Positions 11,212-22,470 of a stretch of DNA of 64,000 nt are shown in pieces. This DNA comes from Batkoa obscura. Its lineage: Eukaryota; Entomophthoromycota; Entomophthoromycetes; Entomophthorales; Batkoaceae. The notes below the pieces were generated by a model. The model ran no database searches, had not been told where the DNA came from, and saw only the letters and a program-made list of their open reading frames with translations. The stretch lies in assembly GCA_030770535.1 (NCBI GenBank), contig JASVEC010000001.1, positions 1,736,001 through 1,800,000 of the forward strand. The letters run 5' to 3'. Each line of letters starts with the position of its first letter. Positions within the stretch are counted from its first letter, which is position 1. Both the position numbers and the translations under genes were made by a program.

Positions 11212-11664
11212 ATGAAATCTACTATTGCTATCTCTGCTATCCTCATTGCTGCTTCCTGTGCCGAAGCTTTCTCCTTCAAAAATGCCTTAAAACATGTCTT
11301 CAAACGTGAAGCTTCTAAGGATAAATGTTTAAAAGCTAATAACTCAGCTTATGGATGGGCTAATATCAATGATGCTAATGTACCACCATGTTGGGTTGAA
11401 AATGGTGGTAAATTTGATTGTTATGAATATGTTGATAAAAATACCAAAAAATGTGATAATTGGGCTGGTATGTTTGATATTCATAATCAACAACATGGTG
11501 GTCCACCAGCTGAAACTTGTAATCATGGTAATATGGGTACTTTATGTGATACTAAAAAAGAAAAATGTCCAGATTGTTGGGTAAAGAACGGTAACAAATA
11601 TGATTGTTATGTCAAATCTAGTGGTAAATGTCCATGGGGTGGGATGATTGATATTTCTCAATAA
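11212..11664 (+). CDS. Secreted cysteine-rich protein, two-module member (copy 2)
   Basis: Intronless, 150 residues and identical in sequence to the protein encoded at 8372-8824, transcribed divergently from it. Prepro architecture: signal peptide, FKR Kex2-type site near residue 32-34, then module one (PPCWVENGGKFDC) and module two (CPDCWVKNGNKYDC, ending CPWGGMIDI). Because the whole 692-bp arm is shared, both copies should have the same promoter and could double dosage. Function unknown. Confidence 0.9.
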   Translation: MKSTIAISAILIAASCAEAFSFKNALKHVFKREASKDKCLKANNSAYGWANINDANVPPCWVENGGKFDCYEYVDKNTKKCDNWAGMFDIHNQQHGGPPAETCNHGNMGTLCDTKKEKCPDCWVKNGNKYDCYVKSSGKCPWGGMIDISQ

Positions 11665-12135
11665 TTTGTTTATATTGCTTTCTAACTTGTTAATTTTGTA
11701 AAATAAAATAAAATAAAAATGTAAATCAAATATTACTTTTATCGCTTTCTACGCTTTAATATATCCGGTGTTTTTAATAAAACAATAAAGTGGTTAATTA
11801 AATTGCTATTTTAAAAAAATATTGATCTATTTTGCTATTTAAGTACTATAGCCTTAAATTAAATTCTCTTTAATGAATATACATATGTTTCATATTGTCT
11901 TTACACTCAATAAACTTAACTTTTAATTCTTAAATGTAACAGTTTGTTAAATTCGTTGCTCATATTGAATTAAACTTTACAACTTTGATTTTAAAAGCAA
12001 GTTGGCTAGCCTAAATCTGAGATACAATTTTATTTATTGGTGGATTAATGCATAGCATGAAAATAGAGAATAAAGTGCACAAAAATAATTGAAAATTGTT
12101 TTTCTTAATTTAATTCCTGCTAAAAACAAGACAAA

Positions 12136-13550
12136 ATGAATACATTGGATCACCAACAATTTTTACAAATGGAGAAGGCGTTTATTATGGTAATATTTTG
12201 ATAAATGTAAATGAGTTAAATGTAATTGTAGTAGGCACCTTTTGAACTGATGAGAAAGAATACAGACGGACAATTTAGATTAGTAAAAACTAGAACCCAA
12301 AATATTAAAGATAATTTTAATAGATTAAAAGAAATTCAAACGGATCAAAAATTATCCACCCAAGAGAAAGTAGAAAAATACGATAAAATTATTAATTACA
12401 TAAACGAACTAAAAGACAAAGTAACGTCTAAAATATTTGAAGTTGTTTTTATTAATTTGTTTTAGATAAATTCTTCTCATAATAAAGAAAAAGAGTTGAT
12501 ATCTGGTTTGTATGAAAGAACCCAAGCAATAAATGAACTTGGGACTATTAATAATATGAATGATCCAAAGTTTTCTGGTTGGTCATTAAAAAGATTAAAT
12601 AGAGTGGTATTAGATTATCTGTTAAGAAATGGTTTTATTAAGACCGCAAGAGAATTTTCAAACAACACTGATTTAAATGTAAGTATATAATTAATTTATT
12701 AAAAAATAATTTAAATGTTATTAGAAAATTGCCGACTTTGATTTGTTTGAGCAAATTTTAAAAGTAGAGGAAGCTTTGAAGAAACATAGTTGCAGAGCGG
12801 CTTTAGCTTGGTGTAATGAAAACAAAAAAGGACTACAAAAATTAGAGGTAATCGGATTTATTAAAATCAGGCTAAAATTAAAATGATTTAAGTCATCCTT
12901 TGAATTTCATCTAAGACTTCAAGAATTTGTTGAATTAGCTAGAGCTCAAAAGCATATGGATGCTTTAGCATATTTGAAAAAGTACATGACGCCTTATTTA
13001 AATGAAAAACAAGATGAAGTTGAACAATATTTTGGTATCTTGGCTTTCCCAAATGATACAGAGTGTTACCCTTATAAAGCTATTTATTCGATAGATAGAT
13101 GGAATGATTTGATTAAAGAATTCCGTAATGATTGTTATAATTTACATTCTTTACCTGAGCAACCACCTTTAATTATTTCTTTAAAAGCTGGCCTTGCATC
13201 TTTAAAAACACCATATTGCCTTGATAGTAAAACTCAAAACCCAGATTGTCCATGTTGTCAAGTAGATACCTTTGGAAAAATAGCCGAAACCCTTCCATTT
13301 GCACATTTTACAAATTCAACGTTAAAATGTAATATTACTAATACGCTTATGGATGAGCATAACATTCCAATGGTATTACCAAATGGTAAAGTTTATTCAA
13401 AAAAGGTAGTTATATATATGACCATATTATTATATATTAAATATAATCTAGGCAATTGATGAGCAAAAAGAAATTAATCATTCATTCGTTTGTCCAGAAA
13501 CTAAAGAATCATTTAGCTTTGATTCTATCAAAAAAGTGTATATTTCTTAA
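12136..13550 (+). CDS. FYV10: GID/CTLH E3 ligase subunit, MAEA/Fyv10 (Gid9) homologue
   Basis: Multi-exon gene, ATG at 12136, TAA at 13548. Order of domains: N-terminal helical region, LisH (LNRVVLDYLLRNGFIKTARE), CTLH (FDLFEQILKVEEALKKHSC then AALAWCNENKK), CRA-like region (FVELARAQKHMDALAYLKKY) and a C-terminal RING-Gid-type segment (CCQVDTFGKIAETLPFAH ... TLKCNITN ... LPNGKVYS ... FVCPETKESF). About 390 residues, normal for the family. Intron 1 uses acceptor GTAGTAG before GCACCTTTTG. Known role: one of the two RING subunits of the GID/CTLH ubiquitin ligase, which in yeast degrades gluconeogenic enzymes. Symbol given by family, orthology not tested. Confidence 0.9.
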
Positions 13551-13706
13551 ATATCTGAGTTCTATTTATTTAATTCCTTCTTTGATGTGGCTTTGTTTCG
13601 GTTATTTACTTTGCTTTTAAAAAATTTATTTACTTATTTTATAAAAATAAACGATGAGTAAATATTGAATTTCAATTTAATTTATCTAAAATTTGCCTCA
13701 GTTTAT
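13551..13706. other. 3' flank of GID9 gene
   Basis: AT-rich, no gene seen. Confidence 0.5.
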
Positions 13707-13813
13707 ATATGGGGATGTTTTTTTTGGCTTCATTATTTTTTCCATTTTTTAAGCGCTATTTGAGTGGAAAGATTGTTAGTAAAATTCTTAAACACAAAAA
13801 TATATTCCCATAT
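13707..13813 (+). mobile_element. Family I MITE, copy d
   Basis: From ATATGGGGATGTTTTTTTTG to ATTCCCATAT; interior nearly identical to the copy at 10547-10653. Confidence 0.88.
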
Positions 13814-14025
13814 GTAAGTTTTATATTGTAAAATATTAATGATAAAGAGCTTTTTATTATAAAAACTATGAATATAATAGTATATATCTTAAATATATTT
13901 GCTCTTTAAACAAACCAAATTTAAATAATAGCTTATAAATATTTTTAAATATAAACTGCTGCTTTTTTTATAGAGGATAATAGAAATTATTTAATAAGGA
14001 GATAAAAACTGAATTAATAAAAATA

Positions 14026-14302
14026 AATAGGAATGTTTTTTTACCATTGTCCTTTTTTGCTATTGTTAAATTTAGAAATCGATTAACTAGTGTGCTGTTT
14101 AAGTTCGAATGTGTGCTGTCAAAGGATAAATTCTATAGCCATCTATTTGATTTATTATGGCAATTTGAGGCTTGTTAGTTTAGTTTTTATTTTAAAATAA
14201 CCAGTTAGCTATCACACATCAAGTTTAAACAGTATACTGGTTAACCAATTTCTAAATTCAAGAATAGTAAAAAAGGATAATTGGTAAAAAACATCCCTAA
14301 AT
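14026..14302 (-). mobile_element. Family II MITE, copy 2
   Basis: Reverse-oriented copy of 10278-10550, with the central ~200 bp almost identical. Ends are TAGGAATGTTTTTTTACC and GGTAAAAAACATCCCTA, similar to the family I terminus but with the ATAT partly lost. Confidence 0.8.
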
Positions 14303-14332
14303 TATGCAGTTCTATTCTTGAGCTTTAAAAAG

Positions 14333-14438
14333 ATATTGGGGATGTATTTTTTTGCTTAAGAATTTTATTAACAATCTTTCCACTTAAATAGTGCTAAAAA
14401 AATGGAGAAAGTGATGAAATAAAAAAACATCTCCATAT
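14333..14438 (-). mobile_element. Family I MITE, copy e
   Basis: From ATATTGGGGATGTATTTT to ACATCTCCATAT; diverged core (AGTGCTAAAAAAATGG). Confidence 0.8.
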
Positions 14439-15210
14439 GATTAAGTTTATTTCTTATACTTAAAATTTAAATATTTTAGAATATTTCAAATTCTAATTTA
14501 CAATAAACATTTAATATGATAAATACCAAAAAGGATTGTATCTACACATACTTAATACTAAATATGTATTATGTATAGTCTAATTTTAAAAATTTAAATA
14601 ATTCAGGTTATTAAAAACTTGAAATTAACAGGTCACTTATCGAATTAACTAAGCAGTCAATAAAAATATTTAAAAGTGAAGAATATCAATGTCATAAATG
14701 CATATTATTGTCATACTATAAAAATGAATAACATTAGTTATTGAACCCATGCTATCAAAATATTGGTAAATAACAATAGTAAATAACATAAAATGACCTC
14801 TCATTTTCGAATTTAATTAAACTTCTTAATATTGATTATTAAAAATAGTGGTTATTGTAGTATCTTTAATATTATCAATTAGTTTAAAGTTAAGTTTTTC
14901 AAGCTGGAATTTAATAGGCTAAAATTAGAAGTCATAAGCCAATAATTGGGAATGACCAAGGATTTCACAAATATAAAAATCAAATGGAGATTTTAACCTT
15001 TGCCAATCAACTTGAAATTCCCTTGAAATTCTTACTAGAGCCAATAGTAACTCATTTAAGCTCGAATTATTGGAAGTTTAGTCACCCAATCAATGTCAAA
15101 AACTTACTTGACTTGATTTTGGTAGAATCCAAATTTTTAGAATTGTCTTGAATTCTATTTCCAAGAGTAGGGATATTGCTTCAACTTCATAGCTATAAAA
15201 CCTAGAAACA
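14439..15210. other. Upstream region of the PP1-docking protein gene
   Basis: About 770 bp, AT-rich, no gene recognised; presumed promoter and 5' leader of the gene starting at 15211. Confidence 0.5.
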
Positions 15211-17966
15211 ATGCATAGAACCGAAGAAGATCTCGATGATATATGTCCCGTTTGCGATTCTACATGCACTTGTGTACCTGGTAAGTTGGGTTTTAATCAA
15301 AAATGCCATCAATCGATTTTTTATAAATTTAATTCCAGTTATATAAACATTCACTAAATATAAATTTAATAGAATCTAGCCAGGAAGATAGTGAAATAGA
15401 TGTAGATGAAAACAATCATAACTATCATATAGATATAGATGATTCAGATGATGAATCAATAAATATAAATCAACCTCTTTCAACAAATAGACCGAGAACT
15501 GGAGGCAAAGACATCTGGGTACAGAAATATTTAGAATCTCAACATAGAAAACAAAGCGTAGATTCGAACTCAGATTCATTCAATAACTATATAGATGTTA
15601 GTACTAGCCCTTTGACTTCGCCAATATTCGGGTATCAAAATAAACCAGAAAATGATTTTAAATCTAGTTACAGGATAACAAGAAGCTCTTCTATTTCATC
15701 CATCGGTTCTTCAGTCAATCTATTATCTTCCAAAGGTAATAGAAAGAAGGGCTCTAGCGTTGAAACCACACCTACTAAAAGAGGAAGATCCCATGGAAGA
15801 GGAGGCAAAAGTAAAGTTATGAGCTCAAGGGTACCAAAAACAAATCAGCGTAGAAGAAGTTCATTATCTTCTTCCCCAATTTATTCTACTTCGGGGTCGA
15901 AAAGTTATAGAAGGAATTCCAATAGCATTCAAATAGTTGGAACCACTCTCTCTCCAGTATCTGAAAAAGAAGATATAATCAGTGATATTGATTCAATGCG
16001 ATCAGCTGATTCTGATATTGAATCCACACCTATTATAATTGAACACAGTACTTTAAATGAGAATATCTCAGATATGGAGGATCTTTCAATTGAAGGTTCT
16101 GACAACGAAGGTTGCTATTACAATAGCGATATTAGTCATGATATTAATACTACATTTAAAAGCTCATCTTCACATCATCAACTAAGTGAAATTGGATTCG
16201 AATCTTTTGATGAATTGGAGTCCGAAGATAATCTAAAGATAAGACAATTAGAGGAAGATTATCTGATACAAAAAGTTATGGCTGGAGATCATAGTTGGGA
16301 TTCGCAATTGGAGGACTTTGATTCCATTGGTTCCGATTTAGAAGATGATACGACTAAAGATGGTAATGGTAATGGTAATTACTCAATTCAAGAACAAGAA
16401 GAAGGTGACTCCTTTTTGGCACCAAATCATCCATGGTATCAACATAGACCAGTATATTTATCAGATCTACTTGATGAACCACCTCGTAAATGCCCCACAC
16501 TCACTTTTGATATTGACTCAAATGTTGCACTTGAGTCTCCAACTGAACTAGATGGGATTGAAAGCAGCCCTGAGCTAAATGAAGAAATGGGTAATTCAAT
16601 CCTTCCACCTGTATTTAAAGGGAACACCAAAAGTAATTTGCTCTTTGCAGATCAATTACATAAAAACAAACTTTATATGGAAGAAAACCATTCTCTATTG
16701 AGTGCTGAGTCTAATATCAACCTCCCAAATTCATCCGCTTTTAAACCATTGTCCAGTATTCCACTTCAAAGTAAACACCTTACATCTCGTCATAACCCTG
16801 GCCAATTACCTGATTGTATATCTACTGGATGGTCCGCATTAGACTCTAAATTAGTGTATGATTCTTTCAGATCATGCCCAGTTTCAGCTAACCCTTCTTT
16901 ACCTAACTCACCACCACCCGAGCTTGTTGATCAGGATTTAATAGCCTTATCTAAATTTTCCACCGATCAAATTACTAAATTGATGAGCTTTGATACAATG
17001 TCTGAAGGAGATAAATGTAGTCAAATAGCTATTGATGAAGTTTTGGATATTGATTTAGCTAGTAAATCGCCAGAAGTAAAACCACATAGAAACGGATTAG
17101 AGTCACGTTCGGCAGAAGCATTGGCTAGATGGGATCGATTTCCAGTTACTGCATTCCGACACCATTTAAATAACAATCAGTTTGATATGTCATCATTAAA
17201 GTTACCAAGAAATACATCAAGTTATTATGGAAAGACAATTCGCAGATATACAGTTTCGCATACACCCAACTCAACTCCAATGTCTTCAAATACACCTATC
17301 TCTTCTAGAGCCACTTCACCAGACATTACTAAAATCTCTGATGGTATCAAAGCAATGACTCTTAACATTAATGATTCTTCACTTCCACCATCCTTTTTCA
17401 TGCCAGCAATATTAGGAGCATCGCCAATTATACCTAAAGCAGTAGAAACTGAACCAGTACCTCCACTTGAAGAAGTAAAAGAAAAAGAAAAAGAGAAAGA
17501 AAAAGTAAGAAGTAAACAAGAAGTAGTGAAATCTATATTAAAAGGAAACAATAAGAATCGCAATGTAAGAAACAAAAGTGGGGGAAAAACGAGCAAAAAC
17601 AGAGTTCGGTTTTTTACTACAGTTGATGAATATGGGCAGAGCTATTGCGATGAGCTTTTATTAGATAATAAACCATTTTCAATTCAATTACTCAAGCTTA
17701 ATAAACGAGAAGCAAGTAAAAAGGGAAATTCTCGATATAACAAGAATGTTAAAAATAATAGTGGAAATCATTGGAAAGGATACAACAATAACAATAGTAA
17801 AAAAAGTGATAAAAAGAGTCAAAATGGGTTTATTCGAAGAGTTCATAGAGTTTGTAATAGAAGGTTTAATTTAGTTAACTCTAAAAAACAAAAGCATAAT
17901 GCTAATTCAAAGCTTCGGGATAGAGCTAGATCGGAAAAGTATGGACATTTACTTCAGCCTTTTTAA
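15211..17966 (+). CDS. Large disordered protein with SILK and RVxF PP1-docking motifs
   Basis: Two exons: 15211-15280 (MHRTEEDLDDICPVCDSTCT...) and 15373-17966, joined by an intron with GTAAGT donor and AATAG acceptor; about 890 residues. The N-terminus has a CPVCDSTCTC cluster that could bind one metal. The body is low-complexity, rich in Ser, Asp and Glu, with a GRGGKSK basic patch near the start. Near the C-terminus KSILKG is followed about 23 residues later by NRVRFFTTVDEYG. SILK upstream of RVxF is the established double docking arrangement for protein phosphatase 1. A Lys/Asn-rich basic tail (~100 residues) ends the protein, suggesting nuclear or nucleic-acid association. I do not recognise an orthologue; PP1 binding is inference from motif order and spacing. 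Confidence 0.82.
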
Positions 17967-19401
17967 CTAGTTTAATGTGCTTTTATTTAACTTCGCTTTT
18001 CTCCAATGTCTTCTTACCTTTGGTATACTATTCCCTATTTGGAGATTACCGGGTTTCTATTTAAAATATATAGAGTTGCATATAATTTTTATAAAAATTA
18101 TTTTATTTAAATTTTATCTTAAAATTATTGAAAAAAACATAATACTTTATATCATTTTATAGTTTACATAACTAATTTCAAATGTTTACTACTTGGAATA
18201 TTGGATATAAGATAAAATATATATTAAAAATAAATTGCTATTATAATTAAGTATTTTTTTAATATACAATATGGCTATGAATATTTGTTTTAATACTATT
18301 AGTTTATTAATATAGTGTTTTGATATAGTATTTCTAATTTATAAACTGTCAGAATTAAATAAAACAAGTAATCGATTTATAGATAAAAATTTCAAAATTT
18401 TTTTATAGACTGCTTAAGAATACTTGTTATAATTAATGGCTTATTTTACTATTTTATGTATTGAAATGAGATATTGTTATAGAGAAGAATATATTATTAT
18501 AATAAACCAAAAGTAACAACCTATTTTCTTATTTTAATAACTTACCTAAAAATTTTGTAATTAAGTTTACATTTTGTTATAAACTTTATGATGGGATAAA
18601 TACAAATCTTTTACATTTGTTACTTTTAGGCTATTAACCTACTTAACTACTATTTATTCTTTGTTCAATAAATCTTTTTTAAGTGTATATCACATTGTAT
18701 AATCAAAAAGCTCATTTCAATAGTAGTTATTTATTTATTGAGACATTTGATGAAATCTAAATATTATTTTAACTTAATTTAAAAATAATAAAGTTTTAAA
18801 TAAATATTGTAAATAGAAAAATCCTCTAATAAAAATAATTTGTACATTAATGTTCTTTTACAATTTTAACGGCATAGTGCACTCAAATTATTAATTATTT
18901 TATTTTTAGAAAAAATTATTATCCTGGATTTCGGATTAACAGCTACAAATTACAAATTTTAAAATTCAACATTTAGCTTACTAACTCTATTATTTAATAT
19001 ATTTGTATATACGGTATATATAAAACAATATCAGTAGTATATATATATATTTATAAGTAAAGTTATAATAAGAGAAATTTATCTGTACCTGATAATACCA
19101 TCAAAAATGTTCAAAAGGAGTAATTATTGTATTGGATATGTATAAACTATCAAAATTATAAATAGGACTCAAATGATTGCAGAATTCAACCAATCGGGGA
19201 TCAAGAAAATAAAAAAAAGTCCAATTTACATCTACTTTATTTGAATAAAAGCACGGAATAAATTAAAAGGATTATTCAAAATCGCACTCCGAGATTTAAA
19301 GAATAATTATAAAATAAAGCAGTGAAAAAGTAGGTGAGACGCGGATTAAATTTTAAAGGAGAGAAATGAGAGATTTGACGTATTTGATAAAATGAAGAAT
19401 A
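17967..19401. other. Gene-free AT-rich interval
   Basis: About 1.4 kb of very AT-rich DNA with no supported gene, RNA or MITE; includes the upstream region of the Cys-rich gene at 19494. Confidence 0.55.
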
Positions 19402-19408
19402 TATAAAG
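19402..19408 (+). promoter_or_regulatory. Probable TATA box (TATAAAG)
   Basis: About 90 bp upstream of the ATG at 19494, at the same distance as in the 11212 paralogue. Confidence 0.5.
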
Positions 19409-19493
19409 AAACAAAATCCATGTCTAAAATCACTAAAAAAAACATTTATTGTAAATATTTGTAAAGGGCACTTTTTGTAAATTAACAGATAAA

Positions 19494-19940
19494 ATGAAAT
19501 TGAACAGCATTGTTGGATTAACATTATTAGCCGCTGGAAGCATCGAAAGTTTCAGTTTGATTAACAAAATCAAACATGTCTTTACCCGTGCACCTGATAA
19601 TAACAAATGTTTGATTGCTAACAACGAAAGCTATGGTTGGGCTCAAGTTTCTTCTGGCAAATACCCACCATGCTGGATTGAGAACGGTGGCAAATATGAT
19701 TGCTACGACTACAAATCAGGTGGTCAATGCGATAACTGGAATGGTATGTTTGATCGCTCAAAACAAGGTAGTGGTGGTAACAAACCACCTGCTGATAGCT
19801 GTAACAGAGGTAACATGGGTACTTTGTGTTACCCTGCCAAAGAAAGCTGCCCTAAATGCTGGCAAAAGAATGGTGATAAATACGATTGTTATGACAAAGC
19901 AGGAGGCAAATGTCCATGGGGCGGTATGGTTGAAATTTAA
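19494..19940 (+). CDS. Secreted cysteine-rich protein, two-module member
   Basis: Intronless, 148 residues. Signal peptide about 1-19, then FSLINKIKHVFTR, the same propeptide pattern as the paralogues but ending Thr-Arg rather than Lys-Arg. Module one: YPPCWIENGGKYDCYDY, closing CDNWNGMFD. Module two: CNRGNMGTLC, CPKCWQKNGDKYDCYD, closing CPWGGMVEI. It is the only family member with relatively GC-richer codons (AACAGC, GGCAAA, GCTGCC), possibly reflecting higher expression or a different age. Convergent with cactin, whose stop lies 47 bp downstream. Function unknown. Confidence 0.9.
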   Translation: MKLNSIVGLTLLAAGSIESFSLINKIKHVFTRAPDNNKCLIANNESYGWAQVSSGKYPPCWIENGGKYDCYDYKSGGQCDNWNGMFDRSKQGSGGNKPPADSCNRGNMGTLCYPAKESCPKCWQKNGDKYDCYDKAGGKCPWGGMVEI

Positions 19941-19986
19941 TTTTTTTTAAAATAAACATTATTTAAACTTAATATTCAAACTTTAT

Positions 19987-21875
19987 TTATCTACGATAAT
20001 GTAATCTTTTAAATGAAAAATATAGATAAAGGGTATTATTAATAAAGGCCGATTTAAATCCTCTTTTGTGAGATAGCTCCCAATCTTTTTTAACAATTCT
20101 AAAACCTAGATCTTTGTATGGTTCTTTAGCCTTAAATATAATAATTTGAGTATCTTCTGAGATCGGGTCGTCAATTAAATCATATGTTGGGGTGAAATTT
20201 TTTAATTCTGGATAATAAATATGAAATTTATATCCTTGTACTGTTTTTGGTGGTGGATTATCTAAATCATAATGCGTCTGGTTATATTTATTCCATTCAT
20301 AGCCAACATTGACTCGATTGAAATATAGTGGCTTTTTTAATAAACCATCGCCATTTGCTGAAGCACCATTCTATAAAAACATGATTATTATATTGCATAT
20401 AAATGAATAACTAATGATTTACTCTAATAAAATCCAATTTTGCTTCAGCTGAAAAGATTTCTTCGTCCTCATCTAGCTCTTCTCCTCTTTTAATCTTACC
20501 TTCTCTTTCCTCATTAAATAGCTTAGTTGCATATTGTTTAGCTTCTTCTATATTGACAGGGTTTTCTATTTCTTTAATTATTTCATTCTTTTTAATCATT
20601 CCATAATCGCTGAGCTGTTTTAGGATTTCTTTACGCTTTTTTAACTACATATAATATTAAATACTAATACAAGATGCTAAATATTAAATATTACCAACTT
20701 CAATCTATCTTCTTGACAATCGACAGTTTTAATACTACTATTCAAAGGTAGTAATTTAGGCTCCATTAACTTTTCATCGTAAATTACTTCTTGATTGGAG
20801 TTCTAAATGTATAAGCTATTAAACAATACTAAAAGTGATGATATATTACCTTCAAGTTTAACTTATCAATTTTCATTTTTAATAATTTTATATTTTCTTG
20901 TGCTAATTCGATCTGTTTATATTTTATAATATCAATCCATTTGTTTAAAATATTATTATGGGCGCTATGTAGTTCTTTCTAAAATATAAATATTGTCACA
21001 CTTCTATAATAAAACATCACACTATATGTTACCTTTATTTTCCATATTTTGACTCTTTTTAAATTCAATTCCCAATAATCAATATCAATGGGCAGCTTTG
21101 AATTTAATTTTTGTTCAATTTTATTCTTTAAATTATTTAATTGCTCTAAATTTTTATCTCTCATCATATTATCAATTTGATTTAACACTTCAATAGGGAT
21201 ACGTTCTTTCAAATAATCAACGTTAATTAACTTTTCGTTTATTAGGTAGTTGACTTTATTCCAGTAATCTATTACTTCCTTTTCTTCTTCTAATTCCAAA
21301 TAAATTTGACTATCTTTTTTGCATTCTCTTAACTCTTCTGTATCAATCTCTTCTATTAATTTATATGGTATTTCTAGCGGCATAACCTTATCTAATGCGG
21401 AAAATATATCATCATTAATTTTCTCTTCCTTTAATAAGGGTACTATAATAGCTAAATAATCGATTGCTTTTGCTCTATTATTGTTAATTCTCAATTCTGC
21501 CCGTTTGTTTAATTGATCTAAATGAAACTTAATCTCTCTTGATTCCCAATCTCCTAAAGTTTCTAAATCCCTTTGCCTTTGTTGCTGGAGTCTTTCTTCT
21601 TCTCTTACTGCTCTCTCTCTTTCTCTCTGTTCTCTCCGCATCTTCAATTTTTTTAATTCCATCTACTAAGTTAGAATCTATCATTTGAGATTTATTATCA
21701 ATGTTACCTCTGCTTCTTCTCTATCCACTTCTCTTTTAGAATCTTTATCTTTTTTATGCCAATGGAACCCTACGCTTCCATAGTCTTCTTTATCTAAATA
21801 GTCAAAATCTATCCTTTTATCTTCCCCCCTTTCTCTGCTTGAACCTCTTCTCTTATTTTTTTCTCTTTGCCCCAT
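19987..21875 (-). CDS. Cactin (spliceosome-associated protein)
   Basis: Several exons on the minus strand, ATG at 21875, TAA at 19987. The N-terminus is charged and Arg/Ser-rich (MGQREKNKRRGSSRERGE). The middle exon holds the conserved cactin block (EIKFHLDQLNKRAELRIN then NNRAKAIDYLAI) after a long charged helix (LKKLKMRREQRERERAVRE). The C-terminus is diagnostic: PLYFNRVNVGYEWNKYNQTH, YDLDNPPPKTVQGYKF, and the closing LYLYFSFKRLHYRR. Cactin (Cay1 in fission yeast) associates with the spliceosome and is needed for efficient pre-mRNA splicing. About 550 residues; the exact exon joins between 20380 and 21000 were not all fixed. Confidence 0.93.
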
Positions 21876-22470
21876 ATTTTTGAAAAAATGTAGTTTTAAT
21901 ATTATCAGTGGTTTTCGTTCAAGAAAGCAAAGGTAAAAAATTTAACTGGTAAATTTGTAAATGAAGTTAACTTTTTTTTAGAACCAATTGAATTTACAAG
22001 CTAAATTTCACAACTGGATAGAATTATACACTTGTAATAAAATACATGTAAAATTAAACTGAGGTTTATTAAAATAATTTAACACATTTTTATAAATCAA
22101 CTACGTTCTCTATAGTATAACTTTCTTGTATACAAAGGTATATACAGATAATAGCTATCATAAGTACTACTAGTTGGGTAGAGATTCGGCTCATCTTAGA
22201 GTTAAAAGATGAGGAGCCCTTAAATTACATTTATAAGAAGTTTTTATATCATATTAAGATACTTTGATAATGTAATATTCTTTATTATTAAATCTTTCAA
22301 TCAATAAGATTGTTTGACATTTGTTGTTTTATAATATTAATACAAATAGAAAAAATTCAACATAAGAATATCCCTTTTATCACTAAGATTAAAAAACGTT
22401 AAAAGTGTTCATTGAAAATAGCGTGTTTTTATTGTGAGTATAATAACAAATAAGACATAACATTTTATAT
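21876..22470. other. Intergenic, with one hairpin
   Basis: About 600 bp between the 5' end of cactin and the 3' end of the next Cys-rich gene. Apart from the hairpin at 22188-22218 I see nothing. Confidence 0.5.
22188..22218. repeat. Small imperfect hairpin
   Basis: GGCTCATCTT and AAGATGAGGAGCC form a ten-pair stem with a bulge and an eight-base loop, GC-richer than its surroundings. Confidence 0.5.

Larger units (their letters stand above)
11073..11764 (+). repeat. Right arm of the 692-bp inverted duplication
   Basis: Same length and sequence as the reverse complement of 8272-8963. It carries a complete transcription unit: TATA box, 5' leader, coding sequence and 3' flank. Confidence 0.93.

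Noticed and set aside
15376-17596. Frames opposite the PP1-docking protein, such as 17225-17596
   Set aside because: Antisense shadows of a low-complexity coding region.
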